From assembly GCA_951812785.1 (NCBI GenBank), contig OX638335.1:323630-387629 (forward strand): a stretch of DNA of 64,000 nucleotides, read 5' to 3'. The position numbers were made by a program, and so were the translations under genes. The notes beneath the pieces were generated by a model, which worked only from the letters and a program-made list of their open reading frames with translations, was not told the DNA's origin and searched no databases. Below are positions 26,648 through 35,345 of this stretch, in pieces. The stretch is from an uncultured Gammaproteobacteria bacterium. GTDB lineage: Bacteria > Pseudomonadota > Gammaproteobacteria > UBA4575. Every line of letters begins with the position of its first letter. The first letter of the stretch is position 1.

Positions 26648-27571
26648 TTAGTCTTTAGGTTGTTTGCTTGGGTCTAAATAGATGAAACTCTTACCCAATT
26701 TACCGTTGTAATTTCCTGCAGAAATCATCATTAAGCCATCGGTGTCTTTAGATGCATTGATAGCGGCTTGAGTAGCCTTAACGATGCAGTCCATGTCGCG
26801 ACCGTTCATGATAATTTCCATCACCGAGTTTACACCTTCAGGTAAGCCATGCTCAACATCTGGGTGATCTTGTAGTAATGGGCAGAATTTTTCGTAGGTA
26901 CTTGCAATAGTGAAGTCGTAATCGCTACCTGCTTTAGAACCGCTACCCGCAATGCCGCCAGGGAAGGTGGTAATAACGCCATCAATTGGGTGAATTGCTT
27001 CACAGCCTTTTTCGGCAGCTTCCAATGCGGAGTCTGTGTCTTTACCGAAGCACCACAAATTGCCACCCATCAAACCGTCTGCGCGACCTAGACGACGATC
27101 TAAAACAAATTCACCGCCTAAGATAGGGATCCACCACATTTTGCGACCATAACGTTCAATACGCTTTTGGAAGCGATTACCAAAGTAAGCCACTTTGCGC
27201 CCCATGTGATAGTACTCTTCTGAGTCAATCAAGTTGAAGCAAGAAGCGGTTGGGCAAGTCATGATGTTTTGGCTGATGCGAACTAAAGCAGATCTTTCTA
27301 AAGCTTCAACACGGTCTTTGCGGAAACGTGGGATATGTAATTGAATGATTGCACCAGGGCGACCATCTGGAGTGACAAAACTTTCGTCTCCACCCGGGCC
27401 AACATAGCGATCCATACCTGCTTCGCAGTCACATAAGATAGAACTAGAACCGTTTCCAGTTGCAGCATTTACTGCATGGTCTACCCATTTGCGATCTTTT
27501 GCGGTAACTAAAAACTCTACGTAAAGGCTTTTAAACGCTTCTGCATAGGTATCATCAATAACAGCAGTCAT
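26648..27571 (-). CDS. Formyltransferase of the Ftr/FhcD family
   Basis: 307 residues, homologous to formylmethanofuran:tetrahydromethanopterin N-formyltransferase. Matches are DTYAEAF at the N-terminus, TPDGRPG (67-73), CPTAS (106-110), GGNLWCF, FPGGIAGSGSKAGS (203-216), and ISAGNYNGKLG (283-293). The family moves a formyl group from methanofuran to N5 of a pterin. Here it stands without FhcA, B or C and is coupled (TAATG) to a 5-formyl-H4F cyclo-ligase gene, next to folD and the serine cycle. A role transferring formyl to N5 of folate or H4MPT is plausible but inferred. An insertion GPGGDESFV precedes TPDGRPG. Confidence 0.82.
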   Translation of the reverse strand: MTAVIDDTYAEAFKSLYVEFLVTAKDRKWVDHAVNAATGNGSSSILCDCEAGMDRYVGPGGDESFVTPDGRPGAIIQLHIPRFRKDRVEALERSALVRISQNIMTCPTASCFNLIDSEEYYHMGRKVAYFGNRFQKRIERYGRKMWWIPILGGEFVLDRRLGRADGLMGGNLWCFGKDTDSALEAAEKGCEAIHPIDGVITTFPGGIAGSGSKAGSDYDFTIASTYEKFCPLLQDHPDVEHGLPEGVNSVMEIIMNGRDMDCIVKATQAAINASKDTDGLMMISAGNYNGKLGKSFIYLDPSKQPKD

Positions 27572-28203
27572 TAGTCTCTTCCTTTACCGTCATAAACAGC
27601 AGCTTCAGTAACCACTTTATCCATGTATACATCATGTGGCGCAACTAGAACGTTATCGAATAACTGAGATTCATAACCTAATGCAACTAATGGAGCGTCT
27701 GGACGTACTTTCTCTAGAAGACGGTCATAGTAACCTTGACCATTTCCCATGCGACCACCATTACGGTCGAAGCCTACGCCTGGGACTAGCACTAAATCTA
27801 ATTCGCCCGGCTCTACTTCTTTCTCTGGGTTGCCCCACATATCTTTAGGTGGCTCAAGGATGTCCCACTTACCAACAACCATTTCTTCTAGACTTTCCAT
27901 CCACCAAAGGCCAAGTTTATTGTCACCATTTGCATCTTCTGTGCAATAAGGAACGATAATTTTCTTTTCGCCTTTTGCAACTTCGGCTAATAACTCAGGC
28001 TTTGTACGACACTCTGAGCGGCAATCAATGTACCACATAATGCAGTTAGCAGCTTTATACTCGGGAAGAGCAAGAAAGTTTGCTACAGCTTTAGCGCTGA
28101 CTTCATCTTTGTTTTCTTGTGCGTTACGACAGTCATAAGCTTCACGACGCATCTTGTTTTTACGTTCCATGATTGCTTCTAATTCTTCTGGTGTCAGTGC
28201 CAT
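27571..28203 (-). CDS. 5-formyltetrahydrofolate cyclo-ligase
   Basis: 210 residues. The signature LDLVLVPGVGFDRNGGRMGN with GQGYYDRLL (about 136-165) is the ATP/folate site of the 5-FCL family. An N-terminal KNKMRREAYDCRN supplies the basic phosphate-binding residues. The enzyme converts 5-formyl-H4F to 5,10-methenyl-H4F with ATP. It is longer than the generic ygfA product and starts the two-gene unit with the Ftr homologue (stop and start share one base). This pairing suggests a dedicated C1-metabolism enzyme rather than simple folate repair. Confidence 0.88.
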   Translation of the reverse strand: MALTPEELEAIMERKNKMRREAYDCRNAQENKDEVSAKAVANFLALPEYKAANCIMWYIDCRSECRTKPELLAEVAKGEKKIIVPYCTEDANGDNKLGLWWMESLEEMVVGKWDILEPPKDMWGNPEKEVEPGELDLVLVPGVGFDRNGGRMGNGQGYYDRLLEKVRPDAPLVALGYESQLFDNVLVAPHDVYMDKVVTEAAVYDGKGRD

Positions 28204-28354
28204 TCAACTGCTCCTTAAATATTAATGTGTGACAAAGGGGGTACTAAAAAGGGGCTAAATCCTAAACCATTCCGTAGATAGTTCCAACGAATATTATCTG
28301 TAAATAGTGCGATCTGGGACTAAGTATTACTTATAGGAGGGATTGCTGTAGTTA

Positions 28355-28388
28355 TGACGCCATTCTCGATTGGCTGAGAATGGCGTCA
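28355..28388. terminator. Perfect 13-bp hairpin downstream of ilvD
   Basis: TGACGCCATTCTC and GAGAATGGCGTCA pair perfectly around GATTGGCT, 17 bp past the ilvD stop. There is no T-run on either side, so it may be a 3'-end stabilising hairpin or a factor-dependent terminator. Confidence 0.55.
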
Positions 28389-28405
28389 GCGTATCAGTTT
28401 TGTGC

Positions 28406-30082
28406 TTAATCTGTGACCGCGCCTTCGGATGCAGAGCTGACCTGTTTTGCATATTTCGCTAATACGCCTCTTACATATTTGATTTTGGGAGCTTTCCAGG
28501 CACGTTTGCGTCTATTTAGCTCAGTTTTAGTTACATTTAGAGACATTTCGCGTTTTTTAGCGTCAATTGTGATTTCATCACCATTCTTCACTAGGGCTAA
28601 TGGACCACCTACCGCAGCTTCAGGGGTGACGTGTCCGACCACAAATCCATGGCTGCCACCAGAGAATCTGCCATCAGTAATCAGCGCCACGTCTTTGCCT
28701 AGTCCCTTACCCATAATAGCAGAGGTAGGCGACAACATTTCGCGCATACCTGGGCCGCCGATAGGCCCTTCGTAACGGATAACTATGACATCACCTGCTT
28801 TAATTCCACCATCAAGAATTTTTTTCAAGGCTTCTTCTTCTGAAGCAAATACTTTAGCTTTGCCGGTAAACGAGAGACCTTCTTTGCCTGAGATTTTTGC
28901 CACTGCACCTTCAGGTGCTAAGTTTCCATACAGAATAACTAGGTGGCTATCTTTCTTGATTGGGTTATCTAGTGGGCGAATGATTTTCTGGCGTTTAGGA
29001 TAAGGCTTAACATCTTTTAGATTTTGCTTGAGCGTTTTGCCGGTTACCGTGAGGCAGTCACCATCAATTAAGCCAGCTTCTAGCAGCAATTTCATTAGTG
29101 GTTGAATACCGCCAATTTCAATTAGATCTGACATCATGTATTTACCGCTAGGGCGCAAGTCAGCAAGTACAGGTACTTTCTTGCCGATACGAGTGAAATC
29201 ATCAATAGATAATTTTACATTCATCGAATGTGCCATCGCGAGTAAATGCAATACAGCATTAGTTGAGCCACCTAATGTAATAATCACCGCAATTGCATTC
29301 AAAAATGCTTGCCGAGTCATGATGTCGCTAGGACGAATATTTTTCTTCAGTAAATTTATTACAGCTTTGCCAGCGTTACGGCAATCCGTTTCTTTTGATC
29401 TCGAAATAGCAGCCTGTGCAGAGCTACCGGGCAAGCTCATACCAAGGGCTTCAATAGCAGAAGCCATGGTGTTTGCAGTGTACATCCCGCCGCATGAGCC
29501 TGGACCTGGAATTGCAGTAGATTCCACTTCTTTTAACTCTTTATCATTTAACTGACGCTTAGCGTGTTGGCCAACCGCTTCAAATACGGATACAACATCA
29601 ACTTTAGTGCCCTTGTAGTTGCCTGGCATAATCGTGCCGCCGTAGACAAATACTGCGGGACGATTTAAGCGCGCTAATGCCATTAAGCAACCCGGCATAT
29701 TTTTATCGCAGCCACCAATTGCAACAACGCCATCAAAGCCTTCGCAACCCGTGACAGTTTCAATCGAGTCTGCAATCACTTCACGTGATACCAACGAATA
29801 TTTCATGCCTTCCGAGCCCATTGAAATGCCGTCTGAAATAGTGATGGTGTTGAAGATCACGCCTTTGCCACCCGCTGCATCCGCACCTGCCGCTGCCTTT
29901 TCAGCAAGCGTATTAATGTGCATATTACAAGGCGTCACCATGCTCCAGGTAGAGGCAATGCCAATTTGTGGTTTCTTGAAATCGTCATCTTTAAAACCAA
30001 CGGCTCGCAACATCGCGCGGCTTGGAGCGCGTTCTGTGCCATCAACAACAATGGAAGAATGAGGTCTGAGTTTTTTAGTCAT
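28406..30082 (-). CDS. ilvD: Dihydroxy-acid dehydratase
   Basis: 558 residues. Fe-S ligand cysteines lie in [16 protein letters not shown] and [42 protein letters not shown] and the C-terminal [15 protein letters not shown] complete the IlvD/Edd pattern. It dehydrates dihydroxyisovalerate in valine/isoleucine/leucine synthesis; the length and [10 protein letters not shown] wording favour IlvD over 6-phosphogluconate dehydratase. Alone on the minus strand, flanked by hairpin ends. Confidence 0.94.
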   Translation of the reverse strand: MTKKLRPHSSIVVDGTERAPSRAMLRAVGFKDDDFKKPQIGIASTWSMVTPCNMHINTLAEKAAAGADAAGGKGVIFNTITISDGISMGSEGMKYSLVSREVIADSIETVTGCEGFDGVVAIGGCDKNMPGCLMALARLNRPAVFVYGGTIMPGNYKGTKVDVVSVFEAVGQHAKRQLNDKELKEVESTAIPGPGSCGGMYTANTMASAIEALGMSLPGSSAQAAISRSKETDCRNAGKAVINLLKKNIRPSDIMTRQAFLNAIAVIITLGGSTNAVLHLLAMAHSMNVKLSIDDFTRIGKKVPVLADLRPSGKYMMSDLIEIGGIQPLMKLLLEAGLIDGDCLTVTGKTLKQNLKDVKPYPKRQKIIRPLDNPIKKDSHLVILYGNLAPEGAVAKISGKEGLSFTGKAKVFASEEEALKKILDGGIKAGDVIVIRYEGPIGGPGMREMLSPTSAIMGKGLGKDVALITDGRFSGGSHGFVVGHVTPEAAVGGPLALVKNGDEITIDAKKREMSLNVTKTELNRRKRAWKAPKIKYVRGVLAKYAKQVSSASEGAVTD

Positions 30083-30241
30083 ATCAGGGTGGGTAAATTA
30101 GGAAAATTATTTGAGCTTACTATACCGGATGCATGTGTTTAGAACGAGTATTTCCCAGCATATGACGACTTGTAGAGTTTCAGGCTAATTGCTGTTCATT
30201 ATAGATTCTACCGCGTAGGGGGAAAATAAAACTATTGATCG

Positions 30242-30391
30242 GATTTTCTATTTGGTGTTGGTGCACAATATAATTTCACTATTAACTTTGGTATGAGAGC
30301 TGAATGGGAAAGGTTTAATAATGTTGGAAACAGCGATACCGGGGCGTCTGACATTGATTTAATTTCGGGCAACTTAGTGCATAGCTTTTAG
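30242..30391 (+). pseudogene. Stranded C-terminal fragment of an OmpA-like beta-barrel
   Basis: In the 459-bp gap between ilvD and ppa one frame reads DFLFGVGAQYNFTINFGMRA then EWERFNNVGNSDTGASDIDL and ISGNLVHSF before TAG. This is the last two to three strands of an OmpA-type transmembrane barrel, ending in the required Phe. A stop precedes it and no start or signal peptide is present. It is a leftover of a lost outer-membrane protein gene. The rest of the gap shows only the ppa terminator. Confidence 0.7.
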
Positions 30392-30484
30392 GTTAAATTA
30401 AGAGGGATCAGAAATGGAAGGTGTTAATTTCAATCTGATCATATAATAATATGAAAGCATAGTTTTTGTGCTTAGCTTGCATAT

Positions 30485-30518
30485 CACAAAAAGGGCCGCT
30501 AATAATCTAGCGGCCCTT
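30485..30518 (-). terminator. Rho-independent terminator of ppa
   Basis: On the minus strand AAGGGCCGCTA and TAGCGGCCCTT form a perfect 11-bp GC-rich stem with a six-base loop, followed by TTTG. It starts 24 bp past the ppa stop. Confidence 0.9.
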
Positions 30519-30541
30519 CCATTTTGAAGAGGGAAAACTAT

Positions 30542-31156
30542 TTAGCTGCTTAGCGTGCCAAATTTATCTTGGTAATCAGTAATTGATAGTTGAATAACTT
30601 TTTCTGCATGCTCTCGGCCATAAGCAGTACCAACGTGAACTTTCGGGTCTTCGCCTAGAAGAGATTTATAGGTACTGAAATAATGAATTAAGCGCTCGAC
30701 AATAGATTGAGGTAACTCAGAAATATCATTAACGCTTGACCAAACATGGTCTTTTTCGAGCACAGCAATAATTTTGTCGTCAGCTTCGCCATCATCCAGC
30801 ATGGGTAATCCACCGACAACGTGCGCATTTAAAATTAGCTCTGCACGATCAATCGGTCGATCGCTGACAACGCAAATATCTAATGGGTCGTCATCACCCT
30901 GAGTGGCACCATCCATAAGTGCGCCAACACGCTTGCCGCAATAGATTTGAGGGATAAAGCCATAAAGCGTCGGTGGTAACGAAGAAGTGCGATGAGGTCG
31001 ATCAACTCTTAAGTAGCCTGTTTGTTTGTCGACTTCATACTTAATGTGATTAAAAGGGGTGCTTTCAATATACGCATGTACCACTCTGGGGGCGCGCGGG
31101 CCAACATCTATTTCGTGCCATGGGTGTGGGCGCCAGCGATTGAATGAAGATGACAC
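30542..31156 (-). CDS. ppa: Inorganic pyrophosphatase
   Basis: 204-residue family I soluble pyrophosphatase. [10 protein letters not shown] and the metal-binding [11 protein letters not shown] are clear, as are [18 protein letters not shown] and the lysine after it. It hydrolyses PPi and pulls biosynthetic reactions. The extended C-terminus with [15 protein letters not shown] resembles a longer form seen in some marine gammaproteobacteria. Its upstream region was hit by the IS1595-type element 100 bp before the start. Confidence 0.92.
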   Translation of the reverse strand: MSSSFNRWRPHPWHEIDVGPRAPRVVHAYIESTPFNHIKYEVDKQTGYLRVDRPHRTSSLPPTLYGFIPQIYCGKRVGALMDGATQGDDDPLDICVVSDRPIDRAELILNAHVVGGLPMLDDGEADDKIIAVLEKDHVWSSVNDISELPQSIVERLIHYFSTYKSLLGEDPKVHVGTAYGREHAEKVIQLSITDYQDKFGTLSS

Positions 31157-31390
31157 GTGATTCTCTACCTTAGAAGTAAGATGTTAGGGATGTTAAGCAC
31201 TATCATGCCTATCTCTAAATCAATAATTCATATCCCTATGTGTAGGTAAATTAAAGGGAATTATATACCCGATTACACGAGGTGAGATTGACGACCACGT
31301 AAACTTAGGGGATGATTATAATCATTAGCAGCTATCATATATGTGTATATACTAAATACAAAACAAGAAAGCATATAAGGAGTAAGAAGC

Positions 31391-31555
31391 ATGTCAAACA
31401 TCCTTTTCAATAAGCCTGCGGAAGGCGAAACGGAAAAGAACGAATATCGCAAGATGCCAAAGCCTATAGATGCCTCTCCTGAACAAGTTGCAAAGGCGAT
31501 AATGCAGGGGCCTCCAAAAAAACATTGGAGATTCCAGCAGAATAAACGTCGCTAA
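31391..31555 (+). CDS. Small cargo protein of the IS1595 element, unknown function
   Basis: 54 codons, MSNILFNKPAEGETEKNEYR onward, ending in PPKKHWRFQQNKRR. AAGGAG lies 9 bp before the ATG. The product is hydrophilic, with a basic C-terminus suggestive of nucleic-acid contact. The stop overlaps the probable start of the methyltransferase (TAATG), so the two are coupled and likely function together. I do not recognise a family. Confidence 0.65.
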   Translation: MSNILFNKPAEGETEKNEYRKMPKPIDASPEQVAKAIMQGPPKKHWRFQQNKRR

Positions 31556-32759
31556 TGGTTTCTAAAATGAAACCAGAGTCTACCCCCCCGCACCAAATTG
31601 GTGCAATCAGTCCATTTGGACGGGTGATAACTTGGATATCATGAGAGGTATGAACTCTTCTTGTGTTGATTTGATTTATCTTGACCCGCCATTCAACTCA
31701 AAATCCAACTACGCTGCACCGATTGGTAGCCAGGCAGCAGGCGCAGAGTTCAAAGACACTTGGACGTTGCGTGATGTTGCCATAGCATGGCTAGACCTGA
31801 TTGAAAATAAATATCCGGCCTTGAATCGCGTAATACGTGCAGCTATGACTCCAAGCGATAAGTCCTATCTCATATATATGGCGATCAGGTTGCTGGAAAT
31901 GCAGAGGTTGCTGAAACCTACAGGATCAATATTTCTACATTGCGACCCAACTATGAGTCATTATCTTAAGACGCTGATGGATGCTATTTGGGGTAGGAAC
32001 TGCTTTAGGAATGAAATTGTTTGGCATTATCAAACAGGAGGAGGTAGCAAAAGGTGGTTTAGCAAGAAACATGACACACTTCTATTCTACACGGCGGGTG
32101 AAAACTACAAGTTTAATGGAGCTAGTGTACCGCGTTCTGAGAAGTCGCTTGAGAGGGCAAAGAACCCCAAAGGGGCCAGGATCAAATCAGATAACACCTT
32201 GAAAATGGCCACCGATGTTTGGACCGACATCCCTGCGATGAACCCAATGTCTAATGAACGCGTAGGCTACCCCACGCAAAAGCCGCTGGATTTGTTGCGA
32301 AGAATCATAGAGGCCAGCAGCAACGTCGGTGATGTGGTGCTCGACCCTTTCTGCGGGTGCGCAACAGCATGCATTGCTGCCGAGCAGCTACAACGGTCAT
32401 GGGTTGGCATCGATATTTCACCTAAGGCAGCGGAGTTGGTTGGGCTGCGGCTGCGGGAACAAGTTGGCTTATTCCAGCAGGGACCACACCGTACAGACAT
32501 ACCTCAGCGCACCGATATAGAACCTCTCAGGAAATACAATCACCCTGAGAACAAGACAAAATTGTATGGGGAACAGAAAGGAAATTGTAACGGCTGTAAA
32601 GCGCATTTCAAAATACAAAATCTTACAATAGATCACATTATCCCGAAGTCAAAAGCTGGTACGGATCACCTCATGAACCTTCAGCTACTTTGCGGACGTT
32701 GCAATTCAGTCAAGGGAGACAGGGGACAGGAATACCTGATTGCGAGGTTGGCCGCCTAA
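31555..32759 (+). CDS. DNA methyltransferase fused to HNH nuclease, frameshifted at a C7 run
   Basis: Beta-class amino-methyltransferase order: motif IV DLIYLDPPFNS near the N-terminus, SAM motif DPFCGCATACIAAEQ about 230 residues later, preceded by YPTQKPLDLL. The C-terminus adds an HNH domain (CNGCKAHF, LTIDHIIPKSKAG, LLCGRCNSVKGD). The open frame from ATG 31632 lacks the usual WTGDNLDIMRG opening, which is present just upstream in the same frame. The coupled ATG at 31555 reaches it only by a -1 change at seven C (31583-31589). Either the gene is switched off in this copy, varies by slippage, or frameshifts during translation. It travels as IS cargo. Confidence 0.85.
31583..31589 (+). repeat. 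Homopolymer C7 in the methyltransferase 5' end
   Basis: Seven consecutive C separate the coupled start codon from the conserved WTGDNLD frame. One C more or two fewer would restore a continuous reading frame. Such tracts are common sites of slipped-strand phase variation in methyltransferase genes. Confidence 0.75.
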
Positions 32760-33694
32760 GAAATCAAGGCTTTATAGGTCAGTCGTTTTCTGCTCATCCC
32801 TTTGGCCACAGAGGTCATCTGCTGAATGGTGTCCATGTTTCTTTGGTTATAGCGTCCTGAAAATTCCCCGACATAGCGGTTCAAGTGTTTCTCGCTCATG
32901 TGGTGGTATATCCCGTGATATCCTCTTTTCAAGAGTGCCCAGAAGGACTCAATACCGTTAGTATTAGCTTGACCATTCACATACTGACTGATGCTATGTG
33001 TAACCGTTTCGTGGCGAAATGGTAGCCCTCGGTATGCACCATGCTCATCTGTGTAGACCACGGCGGCACCATTAGTACGGGAACCTACAAAACTGTGTAA
33101 CGTCTCCTTGTTGTTACTGCCCACCTTTGTTGCACTGATCCGATTCGTTGCGCGATCTTTGGCCCCCACAACAATTGCTTTGCCCACGCCTCCTCGTCCC
33201 GCCTTAAGTCTCTTGTTGCTGTGTTTGTTCTTTTCCTTACCTCCAATATAGGTTTCATCTACTTCAACAGGGCCATCAAACAAACCAGCATCTTGGTCTT
33301 CGTAGGTCTCTCGGATGCGATGCGCCAGAAACCATGCTGACTTCTGTGTGATACCAAGGTCGCGATGCAGCTTCATGGAAGAAACGCCCTTGATGTTCGT
33401 TGTCATCAGGTATATGGCAATGGCCCATACCTGAAAGCCCAAGGGGGAGCCTTGCATTAATGATTTGGTTTTTACAGAGAAATACTTGCGGCAATCTTTG
33501 CAGTGATATGGTTGCGGTTTGCGGGATTTCCTTTCAGTCACGTGTAGAGAGCCGCAGTGAGGGCAACATACACCTTCAGGCCACCTGTTCTCTATAAACC
33601 ACTGTTCGGCAGTTTCGTCATCAGGAAATCGTCGTGTAATTTCTATCAGAGACATACCTTCTCTGAAATGTTTGCCTGGCCCTTTCTGCGTCAT
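32756..33694 (-). CDS. IS1595-family (ISXO2-like) transposase
   Basis: 312 residues. An N-terminal zinc ribbon (CCPHCGSLHV ... YHCKDCRKYFSVKT, about 43-72) is followed by the helix-turn region GVSSMKLHRDLGITQKSAW and a DDE-type core: PVEVDETYIGGKEK, VVYTDEHGAY and NGIESFWALLKRGYHG. All catalytic residues (D, D, and the N/E of GIESFW) are present and the gene is intact. It converges with the cargo methyltransferase, the stops overlapping. Confidence 0.95.
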   Translation of the reverse strand: MTQKGPGKHFREGMSLIEITRRFPDDETAEQWFIENRWPEGVCCPHCGSLHVTERKSRKPQPYHCKDCRKYFSVKTKSLMQGSPLGFQVWAIAIYLMTTNIKGVSSMKLHRDLGITQKSAWFLAHRIRETYEDQDAGLFDGPVEVDETYIGGKEKNKHSNKRLKAGRGGVGKAIVVGAKDRATNRISATKVGSNNKETLHSFVGSRTNGAAVVYTDEHGAYRGLPFRHETVTHSISQYVNGQANTNGIESFWALLKRGYHGIYHHMSEKHLNRYVGEFSGRYNQRNMDTIQQMTSVAKGMSRKRLTYKALIS

Positions 33695-33867
33695 TGCTCT
33701 CTGCTTTTCCGATTAACTTGGAAGTAGTTTACACACAGAGACAAGAAAACGCAACCATTTTTGTGTAATCGGGTATATAATTCCCAAATTAAAATATGGC
33801 AAGAGCGCCTGCTTTTCAGGGTGTAATGATAACGAACTTGAACGCTTTGTGCTTGATTAAGGTGGCA

Positions 33868-34890
33868 CTAACGATTATTGGCAGCAATAGAGTGATTGTT
33901 GCAACGAATCTGCGGACAATGCGCATGATTGCTAGGTGTAACAGGTTTACTTTTTAGCTCGTTTAAAGTGGCAGAGAGCGCTTTATGATTAGCCCGGTCA
34001 AGCCTGATGGCGCAGCTTGCCGCTTCTAATGCAGTAATTTCGCAGCCGAGGTCGAAGGCGCTATAAGCAAAGTTGTTTAATGTTTCGGCGGATTGTGTGT
34101 TGAGTTGCAAGGCTTGTTTGTATGCTTTGCTAGCAGCTAATGGTTCTTGCAGTTGCATATGCGTGTTAGCTAAGCTAACTTGAGCTGTAAAGTTTTCTGG
34201 CCAGCGTCCAATCACGGCGGCGTAAGTTAATTGCGCAGCACGTAATTTCCCTACTTTTTCTAAATCAAGCGCTACTTTTACTGCTTCTTTTTTGGTGACG
34301 CTGTTGGGAATGTCTGCAATGGGTGCTGCAATTAATGCCCAATACTTGCCGCGTCGCCAAGTATTTTCGAAAGTCGTCCATGAGCTTCGATAATATTTAT
34401 GTCCCACTATGGAGTAAGAAATAATCGTTGTTTGGGTCGTGACCGGTGACGACTGAGTAATGCCAGATAGGATAAACATTGAAAGCTAGGTTTTGTAAAA
34501 CAATTACTGGATGTTCAGCATTTATCTCTGAGCTTAAAGAAGCTAAGTCCATGTTCATGCTGTATGCGACAAGCCCAAGGCTTCGAGCGGCTGCCTGCAT
34601 TTCTATCTGTAAGCTGCCTTTTTGTCTGGAATATAAATCAAACTAGCGACATCGTCAGCGGTGACATTTTGACCGTAGTAGTTGGCTACCATTGCCAGTG
34701 AAGCTGGTCCGCATAAATTATCAGTCTGCTCTATAAAAGGGACATCGAGACGGATATCTGTAGGTAAGTCTTGAGGCTCTTTAGGGATGACTCGGTCAGC
34801 AAGCGCAATAGCAGTACAGCCTGACAACATATGAAATATGCAAAATGCAAGAGGAACTATTTGTAGAGCTTTGAAATTTAAAGATGTCAA
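33868..34890 (-). pseudogene. C39-like cysteine peptidase with TPR domain, two frameshifts
   Basis: Three consecutive pieces form one protein. The first is a lipoprotein-like signal (FHMLSGCTA) plus the peptidase start TDNLCGPASLAMVANYYGQN with the catalytic Cys. The second contains WHYSVVTGHDPNNDYFLLHSGT with the catalytic His-Asp. The third is a TPR tail (LRAAQLTYAAVIGRWPENFT onward). The first break is one A short in an A run near 34613, the second is one base too many near 34400. The family pairs with a PA2779-like partner, as here. Length and order match PA2778-type proteins. Confidence 0.8.
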
Positions 34891-35267
34891 AACGTAGTCG
34901 TTAAGTCAGTGAAGCCCATTAATTCGAGCATAAAAACAATAGGGCCGGTTGCAAATAATACTAGGCCAACACCACTGGCAGCAGGTAGCCGGTCAAATTG
35001 ATTGGCTAATTGCTGAATTTCTTGGTTGGTTAGTTGATTAATGCGAAGTTGAATGTGTTGTGGGTTTACGCCGTGGGCAAGTAACGCATGTTTAACATCA
35101 TCGCGAAGTAATGCATTACGAATCGATTGTTTATTAGATTCAACGTGCTGCTGAGTACTGATAGCTTCTGTTCCGATCATGCCTGCCTGTACGTTGCAAA
35201 AGATCGTACTTGCGAACATAAGGTATATGGTCAATCGACGTTGGCTCTTGTGTATCAATGAGGTCAC
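34887..35267 (-). CDS. PA2779-family small membrane-associated protein
   Basis: 126 residues with a signal peptide (TIYLMFASTIFCNVQA), a helical middle (VKHALLAHGVNPQHIQLRIN, QLTNQEIQQLANQFDRLPAA) and a C-terminal hydrophobic helix (GVGLVLFATGPIVFMLELMG). This arrangement matches the short partner of PA2778-type C39 peptidase/TPR proteins. It overlaps the broken peptidase gene by 4 bp, so they formed one operon. Its function is unknown; its partner is now disrupted. Confidence 0.75.
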   Translation of the reverse strand: MTSLIHKSQRRLTIYLMFASTIFCNVQAGMIGTEAISTQQHVESNKQSIRNALLRDDVKHALLAHGVNPQHIQLRINQLTNQEIQQLANQFDRLPAASGVGLVLFATGPIVFMLELMGFTDLTTTF

Positions 35268-35345
35268 CGTAAAGCACCAAATAGAATTTAGATAATTCTT
35301 ATATTTTTAGTGACTTACGTCAAGTTTTTATGAAAACACTATAGA

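Larger units (their letters stand above)
31256..33785. mobile_element. Complete IS1595-family element with methyltransferase cargo
   Basis: The ends are perfect 23-bp inverted repeats (31256-31278 and 33763-33785, starting GGGAATTATATACCC). They are flanked by the 8-bp direct duplication AAATTAAA (31248-31255 and 33786-33793), the target duplication size known for IS1595. Inside are a 54-codon gene and a DNA methyltransferase-HNH gene on the plus strand, and an ISXO2-like transposase converging on them. Total 2530 bp. It sits in the gap between ppa and the C39-like gene. Perfect ends and duplication indicate a recent insertion. Confidence 0.95.

Noticed and set aside
32267-32500. Minus-strand frame inside the methyltransferase gene
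   Set aside because: Antisense shadow of a clearly coding region.
31157-33867. Methyltransferase-HNH as a chromosomal restriction-modification locus
   Set aside because: The inverted ends and target duplication show it is cargo within the insertion sequence.
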